Positions 35,614-44,103 of a stretch of DNA of 64,000 nt are shown here, one piece after another; the stretch's first letter is position 1; every line of letters starts with the position of its first letter. The DNA comes from Planctomycetota bacterium. GTDB taxonomy: Bacteria; Planctomycetota; Phycisphaerae; UBA1845. The position numbers were made by a program, and so were the translations under genes. The stretch covers positions 32,100 through 96,099 of the forward strand of contig JAKQDH010000114.1 of assembly GCA_029558835.1 (NCBI GenBank), in the 5' to 3' direction. The notes beneath the pieces are model-generated. The model ran no database searches. It had not been told where the DNA came from and saw only the letters and a program-made list of their open reading frames with translations.

Positions 35614-37385
35614 TGCGGGCGCGACACGTAATGTGGTTGGCGGGCGCGGGGGTGCTGTGGCTGGCGCTGGGGCCGGCCCCGACGCGGGCGGACGAGTCCA
35701 TCGTCAACTCGAAGCACGACCTCTCGGCCCGGGGCCCGGGGCCCATCCGGGCGGTGGACGAGTCGCAGGTCTGTGTCTTCTGCCACACGCCGCACAACGC
35801 GGCCCCGCAGACGCCGCTGTGGAACCGGACGAATCCGCGGCTGTTCTATCGTATCTACGCCAGCTCCACGACGGACGCCCGGATCGATCAGCCTTCCGGG
35901 CCCTCCAAGATGTGCCTGAGCTGCCACGACGGCACCATGGCACTGGGCACCGTCCTGTCGCGGCCGCCGACGCACCCGATCGTCATGACCGCGCGGACGA
36001 TCCCGCCGGGCGACAGCGACCTGACCAACGACCTGTCCGACGATCATCCGATCGGTTTCCGCTATGACCGGGCGTTGTCGAACGCCGACCGACAGTTGCG
36101 CGCCCCGGAGGTGGTCTCGCCCGACCTGCCGCTGGGCGCCCACGGTGAGATGCACTGCACGACCTGCCATGACCCGCACAACAACCAGCTTGGTCAGTTC
36201 CTGCGGGTCACGGACCAGCGCTCGGCGATCTGCGTCGCCTGCCACGATCTGTTCGGCTGGTACCGCTCGTCCCACGCGACGAGCCCCCGACCGCTCACGG
36301 GCCGGGTGATCGACCCGCGCGAAGACCCCAAGTATCGCAACGTCGGCGAGAACGGCTGCCTGAACTGCCACCAGATTCACGGGGCCACGCAGCGGGAGCG
36401 CCTGCTGCGTTTCGTGCGGGAGGAGGACAACTGCCTGAATTGTCACAGCGGGGCGGTGGCGTCGTTCAACATCGCCGGCGAGATCAACAAGCGCTACAAC
36501 CACTGGGTCACCCGCCGCACCGGCGTGCACGACCCGGCGGAGAACCCGTTTGTGATGCGCCGGCACGTCGAGTGCGTGGACTGCCACAACCCGCACGCCG
36601 TCGAGCACAACCCCTTCGGGGCGGTGCGCGGCACGCTGGGGCAAGTGGCCAAGGGGCCCAACCTCGGCGTCAGCGGCGTCAGCGCCAGCGGCCGGCAGAT
36701 CGAGCGTGCCCAGTTCCTGTACGAAGTGTGCTTCAAGTGCCACGGGGAGAGCCTGTCGCGGCCGCGCCGGCTGGCGACCCAGCGGCAGGTCATCCAGACC
36801 AATACGCGCCTGGAGTTCCAGACGAGCAACCCGTCGTATCACCCGGTCATCGGCCCGCGGCGCAACCAGGACGTGGTCAGCCTGTTGCCGCCCTGGCGGG
36901 TGGGCAGCATGGTCAGTTGCACCGACTGTCACAACAGTGACGACTCGCGGTTCGCCGGGGGCATGGGTCCCAACGGCCCGCACGGTTCCCGCTATGAGCC
37001 GCTGCTGGTCGCCAACTACCGGACCGACGACTACACGACCGAGAGTGCCGACGCCTACGCCCTCTGCTACCGTTGCCACGACCGCGACAGCGTTCTCGGG
37101 GACGAGAGTTTCTCGCGCCACCAGCGGCACATCGTCGACATCCGCACGCCCTGCAGCGCCTGCCATGACCCGCACGGCATCAGCCGCGGGCAGGGCAACG
37201 CCGTCAACCACGGCAGCCTCATCAACTTCGATCTCTCGATTGTCTCCGAGGCGAACACGCCCCAGGGACCGAGGCTGGAGTACCTGGATCGGGGGCGGCT
37301 TACCGGTACCTGTACCTTGACGTGCCACGGGTTCGCGCACGTGAATTTCCCGTATAGCAACAGCCGGGCGGGCGGGGGACGCTAA
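35610..37385 (+). CDS. Multiheme c-type cytochrome (11 CxxCH plus 1 CxxxCH)
   Basis: 591 residues with a signal peptide (about 1-27, ending PAPTRADE). Eleven CxxCH sites start at Cys 55, 102, 183, 208, 250, 275, 322, 374, 437, 486 and 515; a twelfth, TCTLTCH at 568-573, is CxxxCH with three residues between the cysteines. Many sites are followed by DPH, NPH, TPH or QIH, the doubled-CxxCH pattern that provides distal His ligands. No other domain is seen. A dodecaheme exported cytochrome next to a barrel and propellers is likely the electron-carrying wire of the cluster. Start: ATG 35610 overlaps the previous stop; ATG 35613 is equally possible. No transmembrane anchor is seen after the signal. 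Confidence 0.95.
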   Translation: MMRARHVMWLAGAGVLWLALGPAPTRADESIVNSKHDLSARGPGPIRAVDESQVCVFCHTPHNAAPQTPLWNRTNPRLFYRIYASSTTDARIDQPSGPSKMCLSCHDGTMALGTVLSRPPTHPIVMTARTIPPGDSDLTNDLSDDHPIGFRYDRALSNADRQLRAPEVVSPDLPLGAHGEMHCTTCHDPHNNQLGQFLRVTDQRSAICVACHDLFGWYRSSHATSPRPLTGRVIDPREDPKYRNVGENGCLNCHQIHGATQRERLLRFVREEDNCLNCHSGAVASFNIAGEINKRYNHWVTRRTGVHDPAENPFVMRRHVECVDCHNPHAVEHNPFGAVRGTLGQVAKGPNLGVSGVSASGRQIERAQFLYEVCFKCHGESLSRPRRLATQRQVIQTNTRLEFQTSNPSYHPVIGPRRNQDVVSLLPPWRVGSMVSCTDCHNSDDSRFAGGMGPNGPHGSRYEPLLVANYRTDDYTTESADAYALCYRCHDRDSVLGDESFSRHQRHIVDIRTPCSACHDPHGISRGQGNAVNHGSLINFDLSIVSEANTPQGPRLEYLDRGRLTGTCTLTCHGFAHVNFPYSNSRAGGGR

Positions 37386-37414
37386 CAGAGGACTACGCCA
37401 ATGGGAAACCGGGA

Positions 37415-37512
37415 GGGTGGCATGCCCAAGCCGAAGGCGCCGGCATGCGGTTGTGGAAACCCAGGTTCGCTCAGGCGAGCGCATGGCGGCGCTGCGCTTG
37501 GCCATGCCACCC
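37415..37512. repeat. Family A inverted-repeat element, copy A3
   Basis: 98 bp inside the redox cluster, between the 12-site and the tetraheme cytochrome genes. Ends: GGGTGGCATGCCCAAGC (37415-37431) and GCTTGGCCATGCCACCC (37496-37512). Orientation is opposite to A2. It may act as a processing or attenuation hairpin between the two genes. Confidence 0.85.
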
Positions 37513-37585
37513 CCCTCGGCCGCTTGCTTCTCCCCTTGGGTGGAGTTGTTCAGCACCGGCGCCGTTCGGATTGAGGAGCGTAACC

Positions 37586-38158
37586 ATGAAGCGCAAGCAG
37601 CTTGTTCGAGCAGTTGTGGGGGTAGTGTTGGCGGGGGCCCTTTCCGGTTGGGCCCTAGCGGGCATCGAGGGCTCGAAACACGACTTCAGCGCCCAGACGG
37701 GCGATCTGTGCAGCGCCTGCCATCTGCCTCACCAGAGCGAGGCGCCACCGGCCGCCCCGTTGTGGGATACCGGGGCCGACCTGTCCCGCCGCTTCGGCAA
37801 CGAAGACAAGGGCACTCCCGGCTGGGGCACCAAGCTATGCCTGACCTGCCACGACGGGACGCTGGCCAAGGACACCTCGCGTTCCGCGCTGACCCTGCGG
37901 CTGGTGGGTGAGGACTACCCGGCCAGGTTCGGCACCGGGCACCAGACCACGGACCACCCGGTCGGCGTGAAGTACCCGCAAACGAAGCGCGGGTATCGCC
38001 CGGTGACCTCCGTGCTGGCGACCGGCGCCGTGACGCTGCCCAAGGGGCGGGTCGAATGCAGCTCGTGCCACGACCCGCACCACGAGGCACAGCAGCCCGC
38101 CATGCTCGTGCTGAGCAACGTGCGCAGCGCGCTGTGCCTGACGTGTCATAAGAAGTAG
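37586..38158 (+). CDS. Tetraheme c-type cytochrome
   Basis: 190 residues. Signal peptide about 1-26 (VVGVVLAGALSGWALAG). Four CxxCH sites: CSACHLPH, CLTCHDG, CSSCHDPHH and CLTCHKK at the very C-terminus. The opening GIEGSKHDFSAQTGDLCSAC is similar in layout to the start of the 12-site cytochrome (NSKHDLSARGPG...VCVFCHTPH), so the two are probably related by duplication. It is probably a soluble periplasmic shuttle to the conduit. GAGGAG lies 7 nt before the ATG at 37586. The family A repeat separates it from the preceding gene. Confidence 0.94.
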   Translation: MKRKQLVRAVVGVVLAGALSGWALAGIEGSKHDFSAQTGDLCSACHLPHQSEAPPAAPLWDTGADLSRRFGNEDKGTPGWGTKLCLTCHDGTLAKDTSRSALTLRLVGEDYPARFGTGHQTTDHPVGVKYPQTKRGYRPVTSVLATGAVTLPKGRVECSSCHDPHHEAQQPAMLVLSNVRSALCLTCHKK

Positions 38159-38193
38159 CCTGGACCGAAGTCGGTATTGCGGTGGGCCCGATC

Positions 38194-39264
38194 ATGTGTG
38201 CAGCATCGAGTTGGCGTTGGCGTGCGGGTTTGGTGGTGGGCGTGCTCGGGGTGGCCGGGCTGCTGTCAGGCTGTGCAACCGGGCAGCGCGAGTCGGCGCT
38301 GGTGTACTTTCCGCCGCCGCCGGCGGTCGCCCATGCGGTGCACCTGGTGTCATTCAACTCGCTCGACGAGTTGGCACCGACGCGGCCGAGCTTCCTCGAC
38401 GTGCTCCGCGGCCCGGCCGACTTCGCCGGCATTGAGGGACCGGGCGGGCTGGCCTGCGCCAACGGGGCGCTGTACGTATGCGACCGCCTGGCAGGCGTGG
38501 TGGAGCGCTGGCAACTCGAAACCGGTAAGAAGACGACCCTCGGCCGGGGTGTGCTGAGCAAGCCGGTGGCCGTGGCTGTCGCCGAGGGCGGTACGGTCCT
38601 GGTGGCCGACCCGGGTCTGGGCGAAGTGGTGGCGTTTGACGCCGTCGGGGCGGTGACGGGCCACTGGAAGCCGGCCCAGCGCGAGTCGTATCAGCCGGTG
38701 GCCATCGCGCTCGCCGGGGCGACGGCCTGGGTCGCCGACGCTGGCAACCACGCGCTCGATCGCTTCAACCTGACGGATGGGACGCACCAGGGAACCGTGG
38801 GCGCGCCGGGCAAGGAGCCGGGGCAGTTCGCGTTTCCCTCGGGGCTCGCCATCGATGCGGGCGGGCGGGTGGTGGTGGCCGACACGTTCAACAGCCGCGT
38901 GCAGGTGCTCGGGCCGGACGGGTCGAGCCTCAAGACCTTCGGTCAGGCGGGCGACCGCTACGGCGACATGGGCAAGCCGCGGCAGTTGGCGGTGGGGCCC
39001 GACGGCGTGATCTTCATTGCCGATGCCACGTTCGCGCACGTGCACTTGTTTGATGGCGAGGGTCGCCTGCTGATGCTGCTGGGCGGGCCGCAACATGAGG
39101 CGGGCGGCACGCCGTTGCCGTTTGGCGTGGCCGTTGCGCCGACGCTGCCGGATCGACTCACGGCCCTCGTCCCCGACAACTTCCAGGCGCAGTATTACCT
39201 GTTCGTGTCGAACACGGTGGGTACCAAGCGGCTCAGCCTGTTTGCCGTCGGCTTGAGCCAATAG
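38194..39264 (+). CDS. Second NHL-repeat beta-propeller lipoprotein
   Basis: 356 residues. Signal with a good lipobox, GLLSGC (Cys about 27). NHL-type blades run from about 80 to 340: GPGGLACANGALYVCDRLAG, SKPVAVAVAEGGTVLVADPG, FAFPSGLAIDAGGRVVVADT and KPRQLAVGPDGVIFIADATF. It parallels the first propeller at 34579 in length and signal, with only modest sequence identity. It closes the co-oriented redox cluster, 35 bp after the tetraheme gene. GTG 38182 is an alternative start. Likely anchored in the envelope as a binding or assembly partner of the cytochromes. Confidence 0.92.
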   Translation: MCAASSWRWRAGLVVGVLGVAGLLSGCATGQRESALVYFPPPPAVAHAVHLVSFNSLDELAPTRPSFLDVLRGPADFAGIEGPGGLACANGALYVCDRLAGVVERWQLETGKKTTLGRGVLSKPVAVAVAEGGTVLVADPGLGEVVAFDAVGAVTGHWKPAQRESYQPVAIALAGATAWVADAGNHALDRFNLTDGTHQGTVGAPGKEPGQFAFPSGLAIDAGGRVVVADTFNSRVQVLGPDGSSLKTFGQAGDRYGDMGKPRQLAVGPDGVIFIADATFAHVHLFDGEGRLLMLLGGPQHEAGGTPLPFGVAVAPTLPDRLTALVPDNFQAQYYLFVSNTVGTKRLSLFAVGLSQ

Positions 39265-39885
39265 CACGAGCCGGCGCTCGCTCGCCGGACTGCTCCCCGG
39301 TTCCAACGTACGTCGGGGACCCTCGTGTCGGTCCGCCTCATTCGCCATTTGCCATTCGCATTTTGCTATTTCGGGTGCGCCATGCCCACCCACGAGTTGT
39401 CACGCCGCGGTGCTGCCCTCTCGCCTTCTGCCCACAAGAGAGGCCCGGTGGGGTGCACCGGGCCTTGGGGAACCGACCCCTGGGGGAAGGGTCGGCAGGT
39501 AGACTGTTCTTACCGGGGGGATGGTACAACCCGGCGACTGGATTGCAAGTGAATTCCAGCGGGAATCCGCGACTTGAGTGCCACCGGCGGAACCCCATCT
39601 GCCTCGCGGGTGAGTGGGAGATTAGAGGGCGTCCACTTCACTCGCCGGGGGAATGGACGCCCGGGACGAAAGCGCCCCGCGTTCCAGTGCCAAGACGGCC
39701 AGTCCCGTGGCTTTGTCCGAGCGGCGCGGCGATTGACGTGCAGTCTCGTCGTCACCGTCAAGAGAGCTGATTGCCTGCTGAAGCGGCAAACAGGAGTCGG
39801 CGGCCCGTTCGATTGGCAACCGTAGCGTCGCCCTCCCGACGGTACCTCTGGCGGGGCAGCCCAGGTCCGCCAACCACGTATGGCT
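39265..39885. other. Intergenic region between the NHL gene and galM, with hairpins and repeat debris
   Basis: 621 bp between convergent genes. CCGGCGCTCGCTCGCCGG (39271-39288) is a hairpin 7 nt after the NHL stop. ATTCGCCATTTGCCATTCGC (39340-39359) resembles the AT-richer tail of family C repeats. GGCCCGGTG...GCACCGGGCC (39442-39463) is another hairpin. No coding region is supported. Confidence 0.5.
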
Positions 39886-40896
39886 TCATCTCGTCAGGAA
39901 CCGGTACGCGGTCACGTGCCGATACTCCTCCCCGGGTCGGAGGATGCACGACGGGAACTGCGGGCGGTTCGGCGAGTCGGGGAAGTGCTGGGTCTCCAGG
40001 CACACCCCGAAGCGTCGGGCGTAGGGTTTCCCGCCTTTCCCGAGGGCCGTGCCGTCCAGGAAGTTGCCCGTGTAGAGCTGCACGCCGGGCTCGGTGGTGA
40101 GGATCTCCAGGTACCGTCCGCTCGGCGGATCGCGCAGCGTCCCGACCGGGCGCAGCCTGCCGTCCCAGTGCGGGAACACGAAGGTGTGGTCATAGCCCGG
40201 GCCGCGTTTGATCTGCTGGTCGTCCGCGTCGATGCGTGCCCCGATGGGCGTCGCCTGGCGGAAGTCAAACGGCGTACCCTCGACCGGGCGCAACTCGCCG
40301 GTGGGGATCAGCGCCTCATCGACCGGGACGAAGCGGTCGGCGGTGAGCATCAACTCGTGGGCGAGGATGTCGCCGTGGCCGGCCCCGGCGAGGTTGAAGT
40401 AGCTGTGGTTGGTGAGGTTGATCGGCGTGGCCTTGTCGGTCGTGGCGCTGCACTCGATGCGCAGCTCATTGTCGTCGGTCAGCCAGTAGCAGACCGTCGC
40501 GTTGAGGTTGCCGGGGTAGCCCTCCTCGCCGTCTGGACTGCGGTAGCGCAGCCTGAGGCCGACCCGGCCGGCGACGGAGAGTTCCTTCGCCTGCCAGAGC
40601 ACCTTGTCAAACCCGACGTTGCCGCCGTGCAGGTGGTTGGGTGCCCGGTTGGCCGCGAGCCGATACGTCGTCCCGTCCAGCGTGAACTTCGCACCCGCGA
40701 TGCGGTTCCCGTACCGCCCCACCATGCCACCAAAGTGGCACTCATCGGGGACGTAGTCCTCCGGCCGATCGTAGCCGAGCACCACGTCCGCAAACGCGCC
40801 GCTCCGATCCGGCGCGGTGAGCGAGACAATGATGCAACCGAAGTCGCAGACTCTCATCTGCATGCCGCTCGCGTTGGTCAGCGTGTACAGGTGCAC
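39886..40896 (-). CDS. galM: Aldose 1-epimerase (galactose mutarotase)
   Basis: 336 residues. GalM signatures: MVGRYGNRIAGAKFTLDG (about 57-74), APNHLHGGNVGFDKVLW (about 82-98), the catalytic His in NLTNHSYFNLAG (about 157-168) and the base Glu in TTEPGVQLYTGNF (about 278-290). It interconverts alpha and beta anomers of aldoses in the cytoplasm. The GTG at 40896 starts HLYTLTNASGM, the normal N-terminus, with GGGGGAGG about 7 nt upstream; the frame is open to 41250 but that part crosses the tRNA gene. No sugar operon is adjacent. Confidence 0.94.
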   Translation of the reverse strand: MHLYTLTNASGMQMRVCDFGCIIVSLTAPDRSGAFADVVLGYDRPEDYVPDECHFGGMVGRYGNRIAGAKFTLDGTTYRLAANRAPNHLHGGNVGFDKVLWQAKELSVAGRVGLRLRYRSPDGEEGYPGNLNATVCYWLTDDNELRIECSATTDKATPINLTNHSYFNLAGAGHGDILAHELMLTADRFVPVDEALIPTGELRPVEGTPFDFRQATPIGARIDADDQQIKRGPGYDHTFVFPHWDGRLRPVGTLRDPPSGRYLEILTTEPGVQLYTGNFLDGTALGKGGKPYARRFGVCLETQHFPDSPNRPQFPSCILRPGEEYRHVTAYRFLTR

Positions 40897-41139
40897 GGTT
40901 TGCCTCCCCCGAGCCGCCCGGTGCAGCAGTAGTCTCGCCCCCGCCCCACGGCCGGTAGCTGCGGGTCCCGGCAGCCGACGCAGGGTTTGCCGTCGCTGCG
41001 CGCAGCGCTTCGTGGCCCGCCGGGGGCCGACGCTGCAACACGCCGGCGGCGCCCCAAAACCGCAGCGCGGCTCCATGCCGCAGGAGACGGCACGGTTCAG
41101 CAGGGCGTAACTCAAGGTGTCCGCGTGGTTTACGGGAAC

Positions 41140-41212
41140 TGGAGCCAAGGGGATTCGAACCCCTGACCTTCTGCATGCCATGCAGACGCGCTCCCAGCTG
41201 CGCCATGGCCCC
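41140..41212 (-). tRNA. tRNA-Ala (anticodon GGC)
   Basis: 73 nt on the minus strand folding as a standard cloverleaf. The acceptor stem is GGGGCCA with TGGCTCC and discriminator A; the anticodon arm is TCTGC-ATGGCAT-GCAGA, giving GGC; the T arm is CAGGGG-TTCGAAT-CCCCT. The 3' CCA is not encoded. The tRNA reads GCC codons, which are abundant in this genome. Confidence 0.96.
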
Positions 41213-41689
41213 GTGGCAGGCATTATCGACGAGAAACCGCGCGCTTGCAACCCTGCCCTGAAGGTCTCGGGCAGGTGGCGTGGGTTGCGGACGGGTCGGC
41301 GGCCGTCGGCCCGGTGGCATCGGCCACCGCGCGGCCGACGTGAGGGATACGGAAAGCACCGGTATTGGAGGCATCCATTTCCAGCTCCGCCCGCTGCGAC
41401 CGGCTGGGGGCTGCTCCTGCGCGCGAGCCGCGTTCTCCGAGAGGCTGGCGGCCTCTTCCCGGGTGGCGCCGCGGTGCCACGTCGGTGGTCGGAATCGTAG
41501 ACTTGCGCCAGAGGATGAGGCCGCGGTCCGTCAGGCGGCCGCGCAGGCGACCGATAAACCGCGCTCCCCCGGCGTTGCGGTTGGTTTCGTCGTGACCCCG
41601 GCTACCGACTAACTCACGGCGACCGTGGGGTCGATAGTGAGGATAGGTATGGTGCCCGCGCCGCGGGGAGTCAGCGAGGTTCAGGCATA
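41213..41689. other. Intergenic region upstream of tRNA-Ala
   Basis: 477 bp between the tRNA and the zinc-ribbon gene, which diverge. Nothing recognisable; frames are Arg/Ala-rich and unsupported. Confidence 0.4.
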
Positions 41690-41884
41690 ATGCCCGTCAC
41701 CATCTTGTGCCCCAGGCTGCGTTGCCGTGCGGTGCTTCGCGTGCCCGATAACGTGCGCGGTATGCGCGTGCGGTGCAGCGAGTGCGGGATGACGTTCGTG
41801 GTGCCCGCCCAGGGCAAGGCCGCCGCGGCCGGCGGCGCTGCCGAGCCCGCCGCCAAGCCAGAGCAGGCCAACAAGTCCGGGTAA
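41690..41884 (+). CDS. Small zinc-ribbon protein
   Basis: 64 residues: ILCPRLRCRAVLRVPDNVRG then VRCSECGMTFVVPA, the layout of the short planctomycete/MJ0042-like zinc ribbons (Cys pair, LRVPD...G, CxxC, VP). The first knuckle is C-x4-C and not C-x2-C, so zinc binding may be altered. The Ala/Lys-rich tail looks disordered. In related genomes such ribbons are domain fragments of larger proteins; here it stands alone. Start ATG 41690 is the only good one. Function unknown. Confidence 0.7.
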   Translation: MPVTILCPRLRCRAVLRVPDNVRGMRVRCSECGMTFVVPAQGKAAAAGGAAEPAAKPEQANKSG

Positions 41885-42020
41885 CACCTCCCCGAAGCGT
41901 TCTCGACGCGGTTCGCGTCCGGCTCGCAGCCACGCAGGGACTTCCTGCCTGCGCGGACGTAGCGACGTGACGAGCCGCCACCAGTGCAGGCATACCCTTC
42001 CGCCACAGGGTCCGTGACTG

Positions 42021-42318
42021 ATTAGGCGGGATGGCTTCGGCCCCAGCGGGGCCGAGGTTGGTCCCGACGGCGTCGGGACGGGTTTGAGTTCGCCGCAGGC
42101 GAACGAAACCCGTGGTCGGTCACCGGTTATGCCCACCCGCCCCGGATGGGGCGGCGGAACACGACGGCCTCGAATGCGGTCCCCTCCTCCGCCCCATCCG
42201 GGGCGGAGTGACAGTCCGCGCCTGCTGTCCACGGGTTCCGTCCGGGCGAAGCGCCCGGACTCCACCCGTGGCTACCCACCCTTGCCCCTTTCAGGGGCAA
42301 CAGCAGACGCCGCCTAAT
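42021..42318. repeat. Large nested palindromic element (298 bp)
   Basis: Bounded by ATTAGGCGG (42021-42029) and CCGCCTAAT (42310-42318), exact inverted ends. Inside are at least six perfect or near-perfect hairpins: TCGGCCCCAGCGGGGCCGA, GTCCCGACGGCGTCGGGAC, TTCGCCGCAGGCGAA, CCGCCCCGGATGGGGCGG, CCGCCCCATCCGGGGCGG and GCCCGG-type stems near 42243-42260. The left half (reverse complement CCACGGGTTTCGTTCG...) and right half (CCACGGGTTCCGTCCG...) are inverted relatives. No protein frame is credible. It looks like a miniature inverted-repeat element or a highly structured RNA gene. Confidence 0.7.
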
Positions 42319-42347
42319 GTGTCCAGGACCCTCCGTCACACCTCCGC

Positions 42348-43892
42348 CTATGGTGTCTCTTCCACGGCGCGATCCGGTTGCTCGGGTGCCTCGACGCGCC
42401 GGACCTCCCCCACGAACCGGCGCATCCTCCAGTTGTCTCCGGACCTGTATACCACCGGGATGTTCTCGAAGCGCAGCTCGCCATCCCAGATCTCGTAGAG
42501 GTCGGGCGTACGCAGGGCGGCGGGCTTGCTGCTGCGCAGGATGAGCGTGACGGATTGCGGCTGAGCGTCTGTAGGGGCGAACACCACAATCTTCGAGGAC
42601 GATGTGGATGCATTGCCGCCTGGAGACTGGGTGATGGCACCCGGGGCAATGACCTGCTGCCCGTCGAACTCCGCGGAGGCTCGAAACGCCAAGCCAATGG
42701 GAAGCGGATGATGCAAGGAGAGCCTGATCACCCAGTTCGTTGACGGACCATTGCCGGCTTCGTTTTCGGGGTCGGCCAGAAACTCCGAAGCGCCCACGGC
42801 CAGCGCTACGGCAGCGTCCAACTCCTCCGAATGCGTCAGCTTGACAGGGTCGCCGGACTCCTCCGGGATGATCTCGACGTCACCCGTAACCATACGCCGC
42901 TCGGTGTACAACCCAGCATCGCGCGGCGCGCCCTGCCCCTCCGTGCACCAGTCCATCTTGTCGTTGAACCGTACGCTGATGTCCATCTCCACGCGGTGCC
43001 TTCCGATGGGGGGCGACACGTCCAACGCGCCCCCAGCGCCGATGGTTGCCCCACTACGGCCGAAAAAGCACCCAAGAGGCCCGAAGTGCCCCGGCGGCCC
43101 CTCCAACGACGCCCCGTCGAGACGGGCTTCGATTCTTGGCTGCACGTTGTATGAAGTGTTGGGGAAATGAATCCGGATGAGTGCACCCACGTAGAGCGGC
43201 TGCCCACGGACAACCACAGGGCGTACCTGCGGCGTGACCTCGACCATCTGGGCGAAGAACCGCTGCACCTGCTCTGCCGAAAGGCAGCCGTTCGCGTACA
43301 AATCGGCGAGGAACTCTTCGGACGCCGCGGGTTCAATGACTTGGCGCGAACTCAGGCGCGCCTGGGCCGCCAGACAGGCTTCGGCCAGCTTGGATAGCTG
43401 TCCGGCTGTGAACCCGCCGGCCTTCCAGCGGTGCCTCAGCTCCTGAATGGCTTTCGATGCGATCGGCGCAGTGTCGCTTCCTATATCACCAGCGACCCAG
43501 GCCGTCGGCTTATACTCATACCAGTCCACGCGCCGTACCGTGCCGATGCCGACGACAATCAACGGGCCGAGGCCGAGCAGCAGACAGCAGGTGGCGAGCG
43601 CAATACGATACGGGGAGCGGTGCCGTTCGCCGCGAACGACGTCCGTCGCCAGTGCCAACTCCTCACCGCATTCCGGGCAGCGGGCGTCGGCGATTTCCAG
43701 GTCGGTACCGGTGAGGTTGTAGCCGCAGGCGGCGCAGTACGGTGTGTCACCGCGGCGCTTGGGGAAACAAGCGGTCCACGTCAGGACCAGGCCGACGAGT
43801 GTCAGAACGGCGAGGCCCAGCGACAGCAGAACCACGGCGCATCCCCCGGGCCTCGAGCGGCCCAGCCACAAGGAGAGCAACTGGCGTGACAT
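42348..43892 (-). CDS. Membrane protein with cytoplasmic or lumenal zinc ribbon, planctomycete-specific type
   Basis: 514 residues. One membrane segment near 20-42 (VVLLSLGLAVLTLVGLVLTW), then a zinc ribbon YCAACGYNLTGTD...ARCPECGEELA (about 55-85), a second membrane segment (about 105-125, LATCCLLLGLGPLIVVGIG) and a long soluble region (130-514) with no named domain. The CxxCGYNLTG...CPECG ribbon is common in planctomycete membrane proteins of unknown role. The start codon ATG (43892) lies inside the degenerate left end of the family A4 repeat, so its upstream control region is repeat-derived. Confidence 0.75.
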   Translation of the reverse strand: MSRQLLSLWLGRSRPGGCAVVLLSLGLAVLTLVGLVLTWTACFPKRRGDTPYCAACGYNLTGTDLEIADARCPECGEELALATDVVRGERHRSPYRIALATCCLLLGLGPLIVVGIGTVRRVDWYEYKPTAWVAGDIGSDTAPIASKAIQELRHRWKAGGFTAGQLSKLAEACLAAQARLSSRQVIEPAASEEFLADLYANGCLSAEQVQRFFAQMVEVTPQVRPVVVRGQPLYVGALIRIHFPNTSYNVQPRIEARLDGASLEGPPGHFGPLGCFFGRSGATIGAGGALDVSPPIGRHRVEMDISVRFNDKMDWCTEGQGAPRDAGLYTERRMVTGDVEIIPEESGDPVKLTHSEELDAAVALAVGASEFLADPENEAGNGPSTNWVIRLSLHHPLPIGLAFRASAEFDGQQVIAPGAITQSPGGNASTSSSKIVVFAPTDAQPQSVTLILRSSKPAALRTPDLYEIWDGELRFENIPVVYRSGDNWRMRRFVGEVRRVEAPEQPDRAVEETP

Positions 43893-44002
43893 GCCCAAGC
43901 CGAAGGTGCCTGTCTGCCGACAGGCAGGCCGGCTTGCCATTGCAGACGGCAGCACCCGGCACGCAGGAGAGCATGGCGGCGCTGCGCTTGGCCATGCCAC
44001 CC
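43884..44002. repeat. Family A inverted-repeat element, copy A4 (overlaps a start codon)
   Basis: About 119 bp. The right end GCTTGGCCATGCCACCC (43986-44002) is perfect; the left end is degenerate (GCGTGACATGCCCAAGC, 43884-43900) because it contains the first codons of the 42348-43892 gene. The core includes a perfect GCCTGTCTGCCGACAGGC hairpin at 43908-43925. Confidence 0.75.
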
Positions 44003-44103
44003 CCGACCGTCGGTTCCCCCGCTACGTGAGGCCGTTCAGGCGTTTCGCCGGACCCCGCGGCCCGCCGGGCCGATCTTGCAGCACGACCCGATCACGGTCC
44101 GTC

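Noticed and set aside
35583..37556. 657-codon minus-strand open frame opposite the 12-site cytochrome
   Set aside because: Opposite a protein with eleven CxxCH motifs; the antisense product has only Arg/Val/Ala-rich sequence and no family.
42348..44000. Extended start of the zinc-ribbon membrane protein to 44000
   Set aside because: The added 36 residues are translated repeat A4; the ATG at 43892 starts a normal protein.
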